From NCBI RefSeq assembly GCF_029392095.1, contig NZ_CP113930.1:434001-498000 (forward strand): DNA of 64,000 nucleotides. Direction: 5' to 3'. Positions 9,821-17,503 of this stretch are shown here, piece by piece; the stretch's first letter is position 1, and each line of letters begins with the position of its first letter. The notes beneath the pieces are model-generated. The model was not told where the DNA came from. It did not search any database and saw only the letters and a program-made list of their open reading frames with translations. The DNA is from Lactobacillus sp. ESL0700. Lineage in GTDB: Bacteria; Bacillota; Bacilli; Lactobacillales; Lactobacillaceae. Position numbers and translations under genes: made by a program.

Positions 9821-10633
9821 ATGACAAAGATTAAATTAATAGCAATCGATGTTGACAATACATTGGTCAATGCCAAGAAACAAATTGTGCCGCAGGTTAA
9901 AGCTGCAATTCAGGCTGCTAAGAAGAAAGGAATCAAAGTAGTTATTTGCACAGGACGTTCGCTGTCGGGAACGCAGCAGTACTTAACCGAATTAGGCTTG
10001 GCTGATTGCGATGATCAGTTTATTGTTAGTCTAAATGGTGCAGTAGTTGAGACTACTAGTGGTCAGGTGATTTTTGATCGTCATTTGCCATACAATGATT
10101 ATTTGCGTTTGGAGCAGATTGCGCGCCAGTTGCACCTTCATTTTCAAGCTGTTGACGCTGAGCGAATTTACACAGCTAATCGCGATATTGGACATTATAC
10201 TGTTTATAATTCACGCGTAGTTAAAATGGAAATTTCTTACCGTACTAAAGAAGAAATGGCCGACATTCCGATTTATAAAGTGATGTATTTAGACGAGCCT
10301 GAGCTTTTAAACAAGGCGATGACTAGTCCGTTATTCCAAGGCGTTCAGGACGAGGTATCATTAACTAAAACCGAGCCGTTTTATTATGAAGGGATTGCTA
10401 AAGGCTTAGATAAGGCTGCTGGTCTTGACGCGTTATGCAACTATCTAAACTTAGATGCAGGTAATGTCATGGCAATTGGTGATGAAGCCAACGATATTTC
10501 AATGATTAAGTATGCTGGTCTTGGTGTTGCAATGGGCAATGCGACACCAGCAGTTAAGCAGGCAGCCGATCAGATTACGGCCGATTGTGAGCATGCTGGC
10601 GTGGCGCAAGCAATTGAGCAGATACTAGCGTAA
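9821..10633 (+). CDS. Cof-type HAD-superfamily sugar phosphatase
   Basis: A 270-residue cytoplasmic phosphatase of the Cof/YidA (HAD IIB) group. Motif I is DVDNTLV near residue 9 (nucleophile and acid Asp, with N replacing the usual G), motif II is the CTGRS threonine/serine, and motif III with IV is AIGDEANDISMI near the C-terminus. The cap domain lies between. These enzymes dephosphorylate sugar phosphates or nucleotides with broad specificity, so the substrate cannot be set. It stands alone before rpiA and has a weak AAAGAGA ribosome site. Confidence 0.9.
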   Translation: MTKIKLIAIDVDNTLVNAKKQIVPQVKAAIQAAKKKGIKVVICTGRSLSGTQQYLTELGLADCDDQFIVSLNGAVVETTSGQVIFDRHLPYNDYLRLEQIARQLHLHFQAVDAERIYTANRDIGHYTVYNSRVVKMEISYRTKEEMADIPIYKVMYLDEPELLNKAMTSPLFQGVQDEVSLTKTEPFYYEGIAKGLDKAAGLDALCNYLNLDAGNVMAIGDEANDISMIKYAGLGVAMGNATPAVKQAADQITADCEHAGVAQAIEQILA

Positions 10634-10739
10634 AGTAGCCATTTTAGTGATGTTATTCTTAGCTTCAAATACATTAAACTTTGCTATAATAAAGTTGATT
10701 TATGAGATGACGATAATTGAATAATAGAAAGTAATAACG

Positions 10740-11432
10740 ATGGATAAAGAAGAACAGGATAAATTAAAGAAAAAAGCCGGGATTAAAGCTGCTAGCCTTG
10801 TTAAGTCAGGGATGAAATTGGGAATAGGTACTGGCTCAACAGTAGCTTTTCTAATTGATGCCTTGGGTAAACGCAAGCAAGAAGAAGACTTGCAGTTAGC
10901 TGCAATTGCCACTACTTCCAGTAGAAGTAAGAAGCAAATGGAGAGTTGGGGCTTTAAAGTTAATGAACTCGCTGAGATTGACCAGCTTGATTTAACAATT
11001 GATGGCGCCGATCGTTTTGCAGCGAACTTTGATGGCATTAAAGGCGGCGGCGGTGCCTTAACACTGGAAAAGAACGTTGCCATTAATTCGAAAAAAGTAA
11101 TGTGGATTGTTGATGAGTCAAAAGTTGTAGAACATTTGAGTGGCTTTGCATTGCCTGTCGAAGTTTTACCAATTTCTTGTGAACAAAATTTTCGCCGCTT
11201 TGCGGCTGAGGGATTAAATCCTAAATGGCGAATGGCTGATGGCAAGCGCTTTGTAACTCATTATGGTAATTATATTATTGACTTAGACCTTGACCGGATA
11301 CCAGTTCCACATGGTCTTGCTGATTATCTTGATCACACTGTAGGTGTTGTTGAGCACGGATTATTCCTTGACATGTGTGATGAAGTCATTATCGCGCATC
11401 GCAACGGTGAGATTGAGGACCGGGAAAAATAA
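10740..11432 (+). CDS. rpiA: Ribose-5-phosphate isomerase A
   Basis: A 230-residue enzyme that interconverts ribose-5-P and ribulose-5-P in the pentose phosphate pathway. The family signatures are present: GTGSTVAFLIDALG (phosphate binding), TIDGADRF (catalytic Asp pair) and KGGGGALTLEK. Length is typical. A TATAAT at 10685-10690 is a likely -10. With the nucleoside hydrolase next door and phosphoketolase at 14336, ribose salvaged from nucleosides could be routed through ribulose-5-P and xylulose-5-P; the epimerase needed is at 29530 or elsewhere. Confidence 0.96.
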   Translation: MDKEEQDKLKKKAGIKAASLVKSGMKLGIGTGSTVAFLIDALGKRKQEEDLQLAAIATTSSRSKKQMESWGFKVNELAEIDQLDLTIDGADRFAANFDGIKGGGGALTLEKNVAINSKKVMWIVDESKVVEHLSGFALPVEVLPISCEQNFRRFAAEGLNPKWRMADGKRFVTHYGNYIIDLDLDRIPVPHGLADYLDHTVGVVEHGLFLDMCDEVIIAHRNGEIEDREK

Positions 11433-11441
11433 AATTCCAAG

Positions 11442-11483
11442 ATGAATTGTTGATAGAAGTGACTATTAACAGTTCATTTTTTA
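11442..11483 (+). terminator. Terminator of rpiA
   Basis: 15-bp stem with two G-U pairs (11442-11456 with 11463-11477), then a long T-rich tract. Confidence 0.8.
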
Positions 11484-11554
11484 TTTTTTAAAGAAGCAAC
11501 TAGGGCTAAGATTTGGTATGATTGACATATAAACTTTTTAAAAGAGGAAATTTA

Positions 11555-12475
11555 ATGACAAAAAAACCTTTGATTATCAGTACAGATCCCGGAATTGATG
11601 ATGCAGTTGCAATTACAATTGCGCTATTTGCTCAAGAATTAGATGTCAAACTAATTGCGGCAACTTGGGGCAATGTGACACTGGAAAAGACCTTACAAAA
11701 TGCGTTAAAATTAGAAACTTTTTTACAAACAAAGGTACCAGTTGTTGCTGGCGCAACAAGACCATTGCTACGGGCAGCGATTGATGCTTCAAGTGTTCAC
11801 GGCAAGTCTGGGATGGATGGTTACGATTTTCCTGAAGCTGACGACTCACTATTGCTTCCTGGCTTGGCTGCGTCAGCTATTCATGAAGTGGTTGCCAAAA
11901 GTAGTACCAAGGTAACTTTAATGCAAATTGGTCCAGCGACGGATTTTGCTCTCTACTTTAGACAATATCCAGATGACCTTGCTAAGATTGAAGAATTAGT
12001 AATTATGGGTGGTGCGATTGGCCGCGGCAACTGGGGACCATACAGTGAATATAATGTTGCAGGAGATCCCGAAGCTGCGCAGATTGTTTTTGACAGTGGT
12101 GTGCCAATCAAGGTAGCACCACTGGAATTGGGTCATCAAGCCTTTATCACGCAAGAGACTTTACAAAAAATCAAGGTTTTAGGTAAGACTGGCGACATGT
12201 TGTACCATATTTTGACTAATCTCCATGATGAAACAGAATCTGACGGTCGCGAGATTTATGATGCACTGGCTGCAGGGATGCTGCTCAATCCTAAGATGTA
12301 CACTTTTAAACCAGCTTACATTGTGGTTGATACCAAAAGTCCGCATGCTTATGGGGCATCAATCATGGACTTTAACAATTTCTTTGGCAAGCCAGCTAAT
12401 GCCCAAGTTGGCGTTAAGGTAGATCAAAAAGTATTTTCTGATTGGATTATTCAGGCAATTAAACAAGCAAATTAG
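11555..12475 (+). CDS. Inosine-uridine preferring nucleoside hydrolase
   Basis: A 306-residue member of the IUNH family, which hydrolyses ribonucleosides to ribose and base in the cytoplasm. The N-terminal Asp cluster STDPGIDDA binds the catalytic Ca2+; ALYFRQYPD and VIMGGAIGRGNWGP are family segments; the C-terminal PLELGHQA corresponds to the catalytic-His region. ATG 11555 follows AAGAGGAAA and is preferred to the TTG at 11522. The downstream GntR regulator begins 11 bases after the stop, so the two are co-transcribed. RihA, RihB and RihC types cannot be separated safely, so no symbol is given. Confidence 0.93.
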   Translation: MTKKPLIISTDPGIDDAVAITIALFAQELDVKLIAATWGNVTLEKTLQNALKLETFLQTKVPVVAGATRPLLRAAIDASSVHGKSGMDGYDFPEADDSLLLPGLAASAIHEVVAKSSTKVTLMQIGPATDFALYFRQYPDDLAKIEELVIMGGAIGRGNWGPYSEYNVAGDPEAAQIVFDSGVPIKVAPLELGHQAFITQETLQKIKVLGKTGDMLYHILTNLHDETESDGREIYDALAAGMLLNPKMYTFKPAYIVVDTKSPHAYGASIMDFNNFFGKPANAQVGVKVDQKVFSDWIIQAIKQAN

Positions 12476-12486
12476 TGAGGCAGTAA

Positions 12487-13212
12487 ATGGCAGATTTTGT
12501 TTATCGGACTGTGATGCATGATATTAAGCAGAATATTTTAAATAATAAGTATGATGGGATGCGGCTGCCCGATGAGCGCAGCTTAGCCGAGCACTACCAA
12601 GTTAGCCGCTCATCAATGAAGCGGGCAATGGAATTATTGTCACAGCAAGGAATTGTCTTCAAAAAGCGGGGCAGTGGCACCTTCATTAATCCTCTTTATT
12701 TAAAAAATCAGTCCTTATTTCGCTATGAGGGCTCTAATTTGGGGTTAACTGATAGTTTGAAAGTGCCGGGTAAAACGCAGAAAATTAAGTTGCTTGATTT
12801 TCACGTTATTAAGGTTCCCGAAAGTATCGGGCAAGACTTATTTTTAAGCAAAAATGATTTTGTGTATGAATTTCGGCGGTTGCGGCTAATGGATGACCAG
12901 CCGTTTTTAATTGAGACTGGTTATCTGCCAATCAAGATTGTGCCGGAGCTGAAGCCGCAGCATTTGCAGAACTCACTGTTTAATTATTTGGAAGATACTC
13001 AGAATAAGGTAGTTACCAAGGCCTTTTTAAATATTACAGTTGATCCTTCGAGTACGGATGACCAAAAGCAGCTGCAGTTGAAGCCAACTGAGCCAGTTGG
13101 GGTAATGGAAGGGATTTTCTTTCTCGACGATGGTACTCCGTTTGAGTTTTCAACGATGCGCGTTCATTATCAGTACATGCGTTTTAATACATTTGTTAAT
13201 TTGAATAAATAG
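12487..13212 (+). CDS. GntR-family (UTRA) transcriptional regulator
   Basis: A 241-residue regulator. The winged helix-turn-helix is at residues 5-70 (LPDERSLAEHYQVSRSSMKRAMELL and KKRGSGTFIN); the UTRA effector domain is at about 95-240 (YEFRRLRLMDDQPFLIETGYLP, PFEFSTMRVHYQY). It is the second gene of the nucleoside hydrolase operon, so it is likely an autoregulated sensor of a nucleoside or sugar-phosphate product. The start is ATG 12487 with GTGAGG eight bases before. A palindromic terminator follows. Confidence 0.9.
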   Translation: MADFVYRTVMHDIKQNILNNKYDGMRLPDERSLAEHYQVSRSSMKRAMELLSQQGIVFKKRGSGTFINPLYLKNQSLFRYEGSNLGLTDSLKVPGKTQKIKLLDFHVIKVPESIGQDLFLSKNDFVYEFRRLRLMDDQPFLIETGYLPIKIVPELKPQHLQNSLFNYLEDTQNKVVTKAFLNITVDPSSTDDQKQLQLKPTEPVGVMEGIFFLDDGTPFEFSTMRVHYQYMRFNTFVNLNK

Positions 13213-13213
13213 C

Positions 13214-13243
13214 AAAAGAGCAAGCCTAGGCTTGCTCTTTTTG
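13214..13243. terminator. Palindromic terminator between convergent regulators
   Basis: AAAAGAGCAAGCC pairs with GGCTTGCTCTTTT around a TA centre; T run on plus and A run before it make it potentially bidirectional. Confidence 0.88.
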
Positions 13244-13284
13244 TTAGGATACGTTTTGTTTAAAGAAGGAAATTATGCATCAGT

Positions 13285-14049
13285 TTACTTCTTTAGAACG
13301 GAAATAATTCGCGTTGTCGGCGCAAAATTTTGCTTAAGTTGGTCAGGCAATGGCTCATCGGTAATGAGCACATCAATCTGGCTCAGAGGAACAGCCATGT
13401 AAGGAGCAACTTTCGAATTGTTAAACTTGTGCTTTTCGGCAACAACAATAATTCTTTTGGCGCGCGAAGTCGCTACTTTGATTAATTCGGCATCGCTAAT
13501 CTTAGGCAAGTAAATGCCATCGCTTTTAACATTAGCCGTACCAACAAAAGCGTTATTGAAACTGATTCTTTTTAATGAATCAAGTGCTGAAACGGAGTAA
13601 TTAAAGCGATGTTCCTTATTAACTTTGCCACCTAAAAGTAAGATTTCCGGAAACTCAGACCGCATCAGTTCAAGTGAATTATCAATGGAATTGGTAACGA
13701 TTTGTAAATTAGTACCGCTGATTAGCTGACACAATTTTTTAAGGATAGTCGATGGCCCAATAAAGTCGCATTGCTTGGAATGGATAAAATGTTGCGCCAC
13801 CTGTGCCATCTTAGTTTTAATTGGTGAGTCAATCTGGTTTCGCGTTAAAAACGGCAGGCCTTCATCATCGGTATTACTAATTAGACCGCCATGAACTCTG
13901 ATTGCTTGACCAGTAGAAACTAACTGAATCACGTCGCGTCTAGCGGTATCAAACGAAATATTAAAGTGTGTAGCTAAGTCGCGGGTAATTAAATGGTTCT
14001 GCCGCTCGAGCATTTGTCTAATTTCATGTAATCGTTGCTCCTGTGTCAT
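13285..14049 (-). CDS. DeoR/GlpR-family transcriptional regulator
   Basis: A 254-residue sugar-metabolism repressor. The N-terminal DeoR helix-turn-helix is at residues 5-60 (ITRDLATHFNISFDTARRDV, then IRVHGG). The C-terminal sensor domain, related to ribose-phosphate isomerase folds, includes VGTANVKSDGIYLP and KRIIVVAEKHKF. DeoR regulators bind sugar phosphates. It is divergent from phosphoketolase, separated by 286 bases holding a long inverted repeat, so control of xfp or of itself is plausible but not shown. Confidence 0.9.
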   Translation of the reverse strand: MTQEQRLHEIRQMLERQNHLITRDLATHFNISFDTARRDVIQLVSTGQAIRVHGGLISNTDDEGLPFLTRNQIDSPIKTKMAQVAQHFIHSKQCDFIGPSTILKKLCQLISGTNLQIVTNSIDNSLELMRSEFPEILLLGGKVNKEHRFNYSVSALDSLKRISFNNAFVGTANVKSDGIYLPKISDAELIKVATSRAKRIIVVAEKHKFNNSKVAPYMAVPLSQIDVLITDEPLPDQLKQNFAPTTRIISVLKK

Positions 14050-14223
14050 TCTACTTCCTCCAAAATAAATTTATCATCTTTAGTGATTATTATAAATATT
14101 TTAATTAAAAAGTCAGAATTTTTATCAGCATTTATCGGTATTTATGTATTTAAGTACTGATGAAGAAAATTGTAATCCCCTAATAACCTTGATGTAGCAA
14201 CGATTTAAATTCTCAAATGCTGA

Positions 14224-14255
14224 TTTTTAAAATTGGAACGAACCAATTTTAAAAA
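14224..14255. promoter_or_regulatory. Perfect 13-bp inverted repeat upstream of phosphoketolase
   Basis: TTTTTAAAATTGG (14224-14236) and CCAATTTTAAAAA (14243-14255) flank the six bases AACGAA. It ends three bases before the putative -35 TTGAAC (14259-14264) of xfp. No T run follows and no gene is read into it from upstream, so an operator is likelier than a terminator. Confidence 0.55.
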
Positions 14256-14258
14256 TGG

Positions 14259-14286
14259 TTGAACTTTTAGAAAAACTTGCTATAAT
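14259..14286 (+). promoter_or_regulatory. Promoter of phosphoketolase
   Basis: TTGAAC (14259-14264), 16-base spacer, TATAAT (14281-14286). The start codon is 50 bases further on, behind AAAGGAGAA. Confidence 0.65.
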
Positions 14287-14335
14287 ATATTGTGTAAAGA
14301 GTAATTAAGTAAGTAATTGCTAAAGGAGAAATAAA

Positions 14336-16735
14336 ATGGCAGTTGATTACGATTCAAAAGAATTTTTAAAGAGTGTTGATGCATATTGGCGCGCAGCCAA
14401 TTATTTATCTGTTGGACAGCTTTTCTTAATGAGCAATCCATTATTAAAGCGTGAATTGAAGGCTAGTGATGTTAAGCCAAAGCCAATTGGTCACTGGGGC
14501 ACAATTTCACCACAAAACTTCATTTATGCTCACTTAAACCGGGTAATTAAGAAGTACAACTTGGATATGTTCTATATCGAAGGTTCAGGTCACGGTGGTC
14601 AAGTAATGGTTTCAAATGCCTACCTTGATGGTTCATACAGTGAACGCTTCCCGAACATTCCTCAAAATGAAGAAGGAATGGCTAAATTATTCAAGCGCTT
14701 CAGTTTTCCTGGTGGTTCAGCTTCACATGCTGCTCCTGAAACACCGGGTTCATTACACGAAGGTGGGGAATTAGGTTATTCTATTTCTCACGGTACTGGT
14801 GCGATTTTGGATAATCCTGATGTAATCGCTGCTGTTGAAGTTGGTGATGGTGAGTCAGAAACTGGCCCACTTGCAACTAGTTGGTTTAGCGACAAGTTTA
14901 TTAACCCAATAAAAGACGGTGCTGTATTACCAATTTTACAAATCAACGGGTTCAAGATTTCTAACCCAACCATTGTTTCCAGAATGACCGACGAAGAACT
15001 AACCAAGTACTTTGAAGGTATGGGCTGGCACCCATACATTATTTCTGCTTATGATGGCGGTGAATTTGATGGTTACAAGGATCACATGCAAGTTCATGAA
15101 GAAATGGCTAAGTTGATGGATACTGTGATTGAAGAAATCAAAGCAATTCAAAAGCATGCTCGTGAAAATAATGATGCAACTTTGCCACATTGGCCAATGA
15201 TTATCTTCCGTGTACCAAAGGGTTGGACTGGTCCTAAGTTTGATCTTGATGGTAACCCAATCGAAAACTCATTTAGAGCTCACCAAATTCCAATTCCTGT
15301 TGCTCAAGATGATATGGAACACAAGGATATGCTAGTTGACTGGCTTAAGAGCTACAAGCCAGAAGAATTATTCGATGAAAATGGTGCACCAACTGAACTT
15401 GTTAAAAAGGACATGGCTCATGGTGACCAAAGAATGGCCATGAACCCAATTACTAATGGTGGTAAGAACCCTAAGCGTTTGGCTTTGCCTGACTATCGTA
15501 AGTATGCTTTGAAGTTTGACAAGCCAGGTTCAGTTGAAGCTCAAGACATGGCTGAATGGGCAAAATACTTGAGTGAAGTTGCTGATCTTAACCCAGATTC
15601 ATTCCGTGGCTTTGGTCCAGATGAAACTAAATCCAACAGAATGTTCAAGTTGCTTGATGACCAAAAGCGGCAATGGGAAGAGCCAATTCATGATCCAAAT
15701 GATGAAAACTTGGCACCAAGTGGTCGAATTATTGACTCCCAATTATCAGAACACCAAGATGAAGGTTGGCTTGAAGGCTACGTTCTAACTGGTCGTCATG
15801 GCTTCTTTGCAACATACGAAGCCTTTGGTCGCGTTGTTGACTCAATGTTAACCCAGCACATGAAGTGGTTGCGTAAGGCTAAGGAACAATATTGGCGCAA
15901 GGATTACCCATCATTAAACTTTGTTGCTACTTCAACTGTATTCCAACAAGATCACAATGGTTATACACACCAAGACCCAGGTATTTTGACTCACATGTAC
16001 GAAAAGAACCGTCCAGACTTAGTTCATGAATATCTGCCTTCAGACACGAACTCACTATTAGCAATTTCACAAAAAGCCTTTAGTGATCGTGAATGTATCA
16101 ACATTTTGGTAACTTCCAAGCAACCTCGTCCACAATGGTTCTCAATTGATGAAGCAACTAAAATTGCTCAACATGGTTTGTCATACATCGATTGGGCTTC
16201 AACTGATCAAAATGCTAAACCTGATGTTGTCTTTGCTTCAACAGAAACTGAGCCAACAATGGAATCACTTGCCGCAATTGATATTTTGCACAAGGAATTC
16301 CCAGATTTGAAGATGCGTTACATTAACATCATTGACATTATGAAGTTGATGAATACCAAGGATAATCCAGACGCAATTTCAGATGAAGAATTTGATCGCT
16401 TATTCCCAAGTGATGTTCCTGTAATCTTTGCATGGCACGGTTTCAAGTCAATGATGCAATCAATCTGGTTTGGCCGTAAACGTGACAACATTCATATTCA
16501 CTGCTACGAAGAAGAAGGCGACATTACCACGCCATTTGACATGCGGGTAGTGAACGAACTCGATCGTTTCCACTTAGCTAAGGATGCTGTCTTAAGTGTC
16601 CCACGCTTAGCTGATAAGAGTGCTGGCTTTGTTAACAAGATGGATAACCTGCTTGCTAAGCACCACCAATACATTCGTGATAATGGTAAGGATATGCCAG
16701 AAGTTACTGAATGGAAATGGACCGGCTTGAAGTAA
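14336..16735 (+). CDS. xfp: Xylulose-5-phosphate/fructose-6-phosphate phosphoketolase
   Basis: A 799-residue thiamine-diphosphate enzyme that splits xylulose-5-P (and often fructose-6-P) with phosphate into acetyl-P and glyceraldehyde-3-P (or erythrose-4-P). The ThDP-binding motif [14 protein letters not shown] is at about residue 165, followed by the [12 protein letters not shown] metal-site region. The N-terminal [10 protein letters not shown] and [17 protein letters not shown] blocks are family hallmarks. Length is typical. It has a strong ribosome site and its own promoter and terminator. It ends the pentose route that rpiA, the nucleoside hydrolase and the epimerase at 29530 can feed. 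Confidence 0.97.
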   Translation: MAVDYDSKEFLKSVDAYWRAANYLSVGQLFLMSNPLLKRELKASDVKPKPIGHWGTISPQNFIYAHLNRVIKKYNLDMFYIEGSGHGGQVMVSNAYLDGSYSERFPNIPQNEEGMAKLFKRFSFPGGSASHAAPETPGSLHEGGELGYSISHGTGAILDNPDVIAAVEVGDGESETGPLATSWFSDKFINPIKDGAVLPILQINGFKISNPTIVSRMTDEELTKYFEGMGWHPYIISAYDGGEFDGYKDHMQVHEEMAKLMDTVIEEIKAIQKHARENNDATLPHWPMIIFRVPKGWTGPKFDLDGNPIENSFRAHQIPIPVAQDDMEHKDMLVDWLKSYKPEELFDENGAPTELVKKDMAHGDQRMAMNPITNGGKNPKRLALPDYRKYALKFDKPGSVEAQDMAEWAKYLSEVADLNPDSFRGFGPDETKSNRMFKLLDDQKRQWEEPIHDPNDENLAPSGRIIDSQLSEHQDEGWLEGYVLTGRHGFFATYEAFGRVVDSMLTQHMKWLRKAKEQYWRKDYPSLNFVATSTVFQQDHNGYTHQDPGILTHMYEKNRPDLVHEYLPSDTNSLLAISQKAFSDRECINILVTSKQPRPQWFSIDEATKIAQHGLSYIDWASTDQNAKPDVVFASTETEPTMESLAAIDILHKEFPDLKMRYINIIDIMKLMNTKDNPDAISDEEFDRLFPSDVPVIFAWHGFKSMMQSIWFGRKRDNIHIHCYEEEGDITTPFDMRVVNELDRFHLAKDAVLSVPRLADKSAGFVNKMDNLLAKHHQYIRDNGKDMPEVTEWKWTGLK

Positions 16736-16763
16736 ATAACTTAAAAGTATCTCCATAACTTAT

Positions 16764-16803
16764 AAAGAACCTAGTTTCAATTGAAACTAGGTTCTTTGCT
16801 TTT
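16764..16803 (+). terminator. Terminator of phosphoketolase
   Basis: A perfect 34-base palindrome (16764-16797), AAAGAACCTAGTTTCAA with its complement, followed by GC and a T run. Confidence 0.92.
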
Positions 16804-16985
16804 TTAAAAAATATAATACAGATTTGATAATTTGATAGTATTATAAGAGCTGTTTTTGTATAATAAAGACTAACATTCAGATAGCTTGAACGCGGTGGTA
16901 AATCCTGATTTTAGGGAGATGATGCGTATGGTATAAGCAAGCCATGCAGCAGAATTTGTGTTAAAGAAAGGAGGAGCCGGGTACC

Positions 16986-17150
16986 TTGCTGGGTACTTTA
17001 TTGAGAGCTAGCTGGTCAATAATATCACTAATCTTGATGATCGATATAATTATTAAGCAAATTAATATTTTATTATCTGATCTGATTGAAATGGCGATAT
17101 TATCTGATTTGCTAGCGAGTTTGGTAAGATTTTTTACCAAACAAAAATAA
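16986..17150 (+). CDS. Possible small hydrophobic peptide (type I toxin-like), uncertain
   Basis: A 54-codon frame begins at TTG 16986, eleven bases after a perfect AAAGGAGG, and stops at 17148-17150 exactly where the terminator stem starts. The predicted peptide is Ile/Leu-rich (WSIISLILMIDIII, then AILSDLLASLV) with a basic end, RFFTKQK. An ATG at 17037 would give 37 residues. The TTG sits in the loop of a GTACC/GGTAC hairpin. Stop codon overlapping a shared terminator is typical of Fst-like toxin genes, but the sequence is not recognisably Fst, and chance in AT-rich DNA is possible. Confidence 0.25.
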   Translation: MLGTLLRASWSIISLILMIDIIIKQINILLSDLIEMAILSDLLASLVRFFTKQK

Positions 17151-17185
17151 CCGCTAAGCGTTCGCACCGCAACGGTTATTTTGTA
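17143..17185. terminator. Shared bidirectional terminator of the convergent small RNAs
   Basis: AATAACCG and CGGTTATT (17146-17180) close a stem with an inner GCG/CGC hairpin; T-rich on both strands. Confidence 0.65.
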
Positions 17186-17221
17186 AAATAATTAATGTAA
17201 TGCCACCGCTAACAAGCGCTG

Positions 17222-17249
17222 ACGATCCTACTACAATAGGATCGTTTTT
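17222..17249 (+). terminator. Second hairpin with plus-strand T run
   Basis: Perfect 9-bp stem ACGATCCTA/TAGGATCGT with loop CTACAA, followed by T5. On plus it acts as a back-up terminator; on minus it would be the 5' hairpin of the antisense RNA. Confidence 0.7.
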
Positions 17250-17337
17250 ATTACTCTAAGATATTATAGCATGAGACTTACATAGTGAACAAGCTACGGC
17301 TTTTGTAATTTAATACCAGTTTTTAATTGATTTTTCT

Positions 17338-17365
17338 TGTTAAAACAAGCTGAATTATTTATAAT
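17338..17365 (+). promoter_or_regulatory. Promoter of the riboswitch-ATPase operon
   Basis: TTGTTA (17338-17343), 16-base spacer, TATAAT (17360-17365), placed ten bases before the riboswitch. Confidence 0.55.
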
Positions 17366-17374
17366 GAACATAAT

Positions 17375-17489
17375 CATAAGGGAGTAACAGCAATTACTTG
17401 CGATAAGCCCAACAGCCGAAAGAAAAAACTTTCTGGACTTATCTTAATTAGTGAGACTTGTGTGCGGTATGCATATAAGTCTCTTTTTT
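17375..17489 (+). promoter_or_regulatory. yybP-ykoY (Mn2+) riboswitch with expression-platform terminator
   Basis: P1 is CATAAG (17375-17380) with CTTGTG (17457-17462). The loop after its 5' strand reads GGGAGTAACAGC, close to the conserved GGGGAGUAGC. A second arm, GATAAG...CTTATC, carries CCCAACAGCCG and a GAAAG/CTTTC hairpin followed by TGG, matching the order CGUCAA...CG, hairpin, CGG in known members. Then comes TTAGTGAGACTT, like UUAGCAAGACCU. A terminator stem GAGACTT/AAGTCTC with six T (17453-17489) competes with P1, so metal binding should favour read-through. The family senses Mn2+. The assignment rests on recalled consensus, not a covariance search. Confidence 0.75.
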
Positions 17490-17503
17490 ATTAGGAGGTA
17501 ACA

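Larger units (their letters stand above)
16857..17185 (+). ncRNA. Candidate structured small RNA or type I toxin mRNA
   Basis: A stretch without a conventional gene. TATAAT at 16859-16864 is preceded by TG. A perfect AAAGGAGG occurs at 16967-16974 without a standard gene behind it, and a stem-loop with AATAACCG/CGGTTATT ends the unit near 17180. GCTTGAACGCGGTGG near the 5' end (16884-16898) matches, in inverted form, CCACCGCTAACAAGC at 17203-17217 at 12 of 15 positions, so a long-range stem is possible. The layout resembles small toxin mRNAs faced by an antisense RNA. It could also be a plain regulatory RNA. Confidence 0.35.
17140..17268 (-). ncRNA. Candidate antisense RNA convergent to the small RNA
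   Basis: On the minus strand an extended -10, TGCTATAAT (plus 17263-17271), has TTGTTC 18 bases upstream. A transcript starting near 17256 would begin with the ACGATCCTA hairpin, pass the GCTTGTTAGCGGTGG element, and end at the shared AATAACCG stem, where the minus strand has a T5 run. Length would be about 110-120 bases. Confidence 0.35.

Noticed and set aside
10700..11245. 181-codon minus-strand frame across rpiA
   Set aside because: Shadow of a clear, conserved gene; Ser/Pro-rich composition typical of antisense frames.
16961..17167. 68-codon minus-strand frame with hydrophobic middle
   Set aside because: It runs against a perfect plus-strand AAAGGAGG, has no ribosome site of its own, and lies beyond the terminator of the minus transcript.
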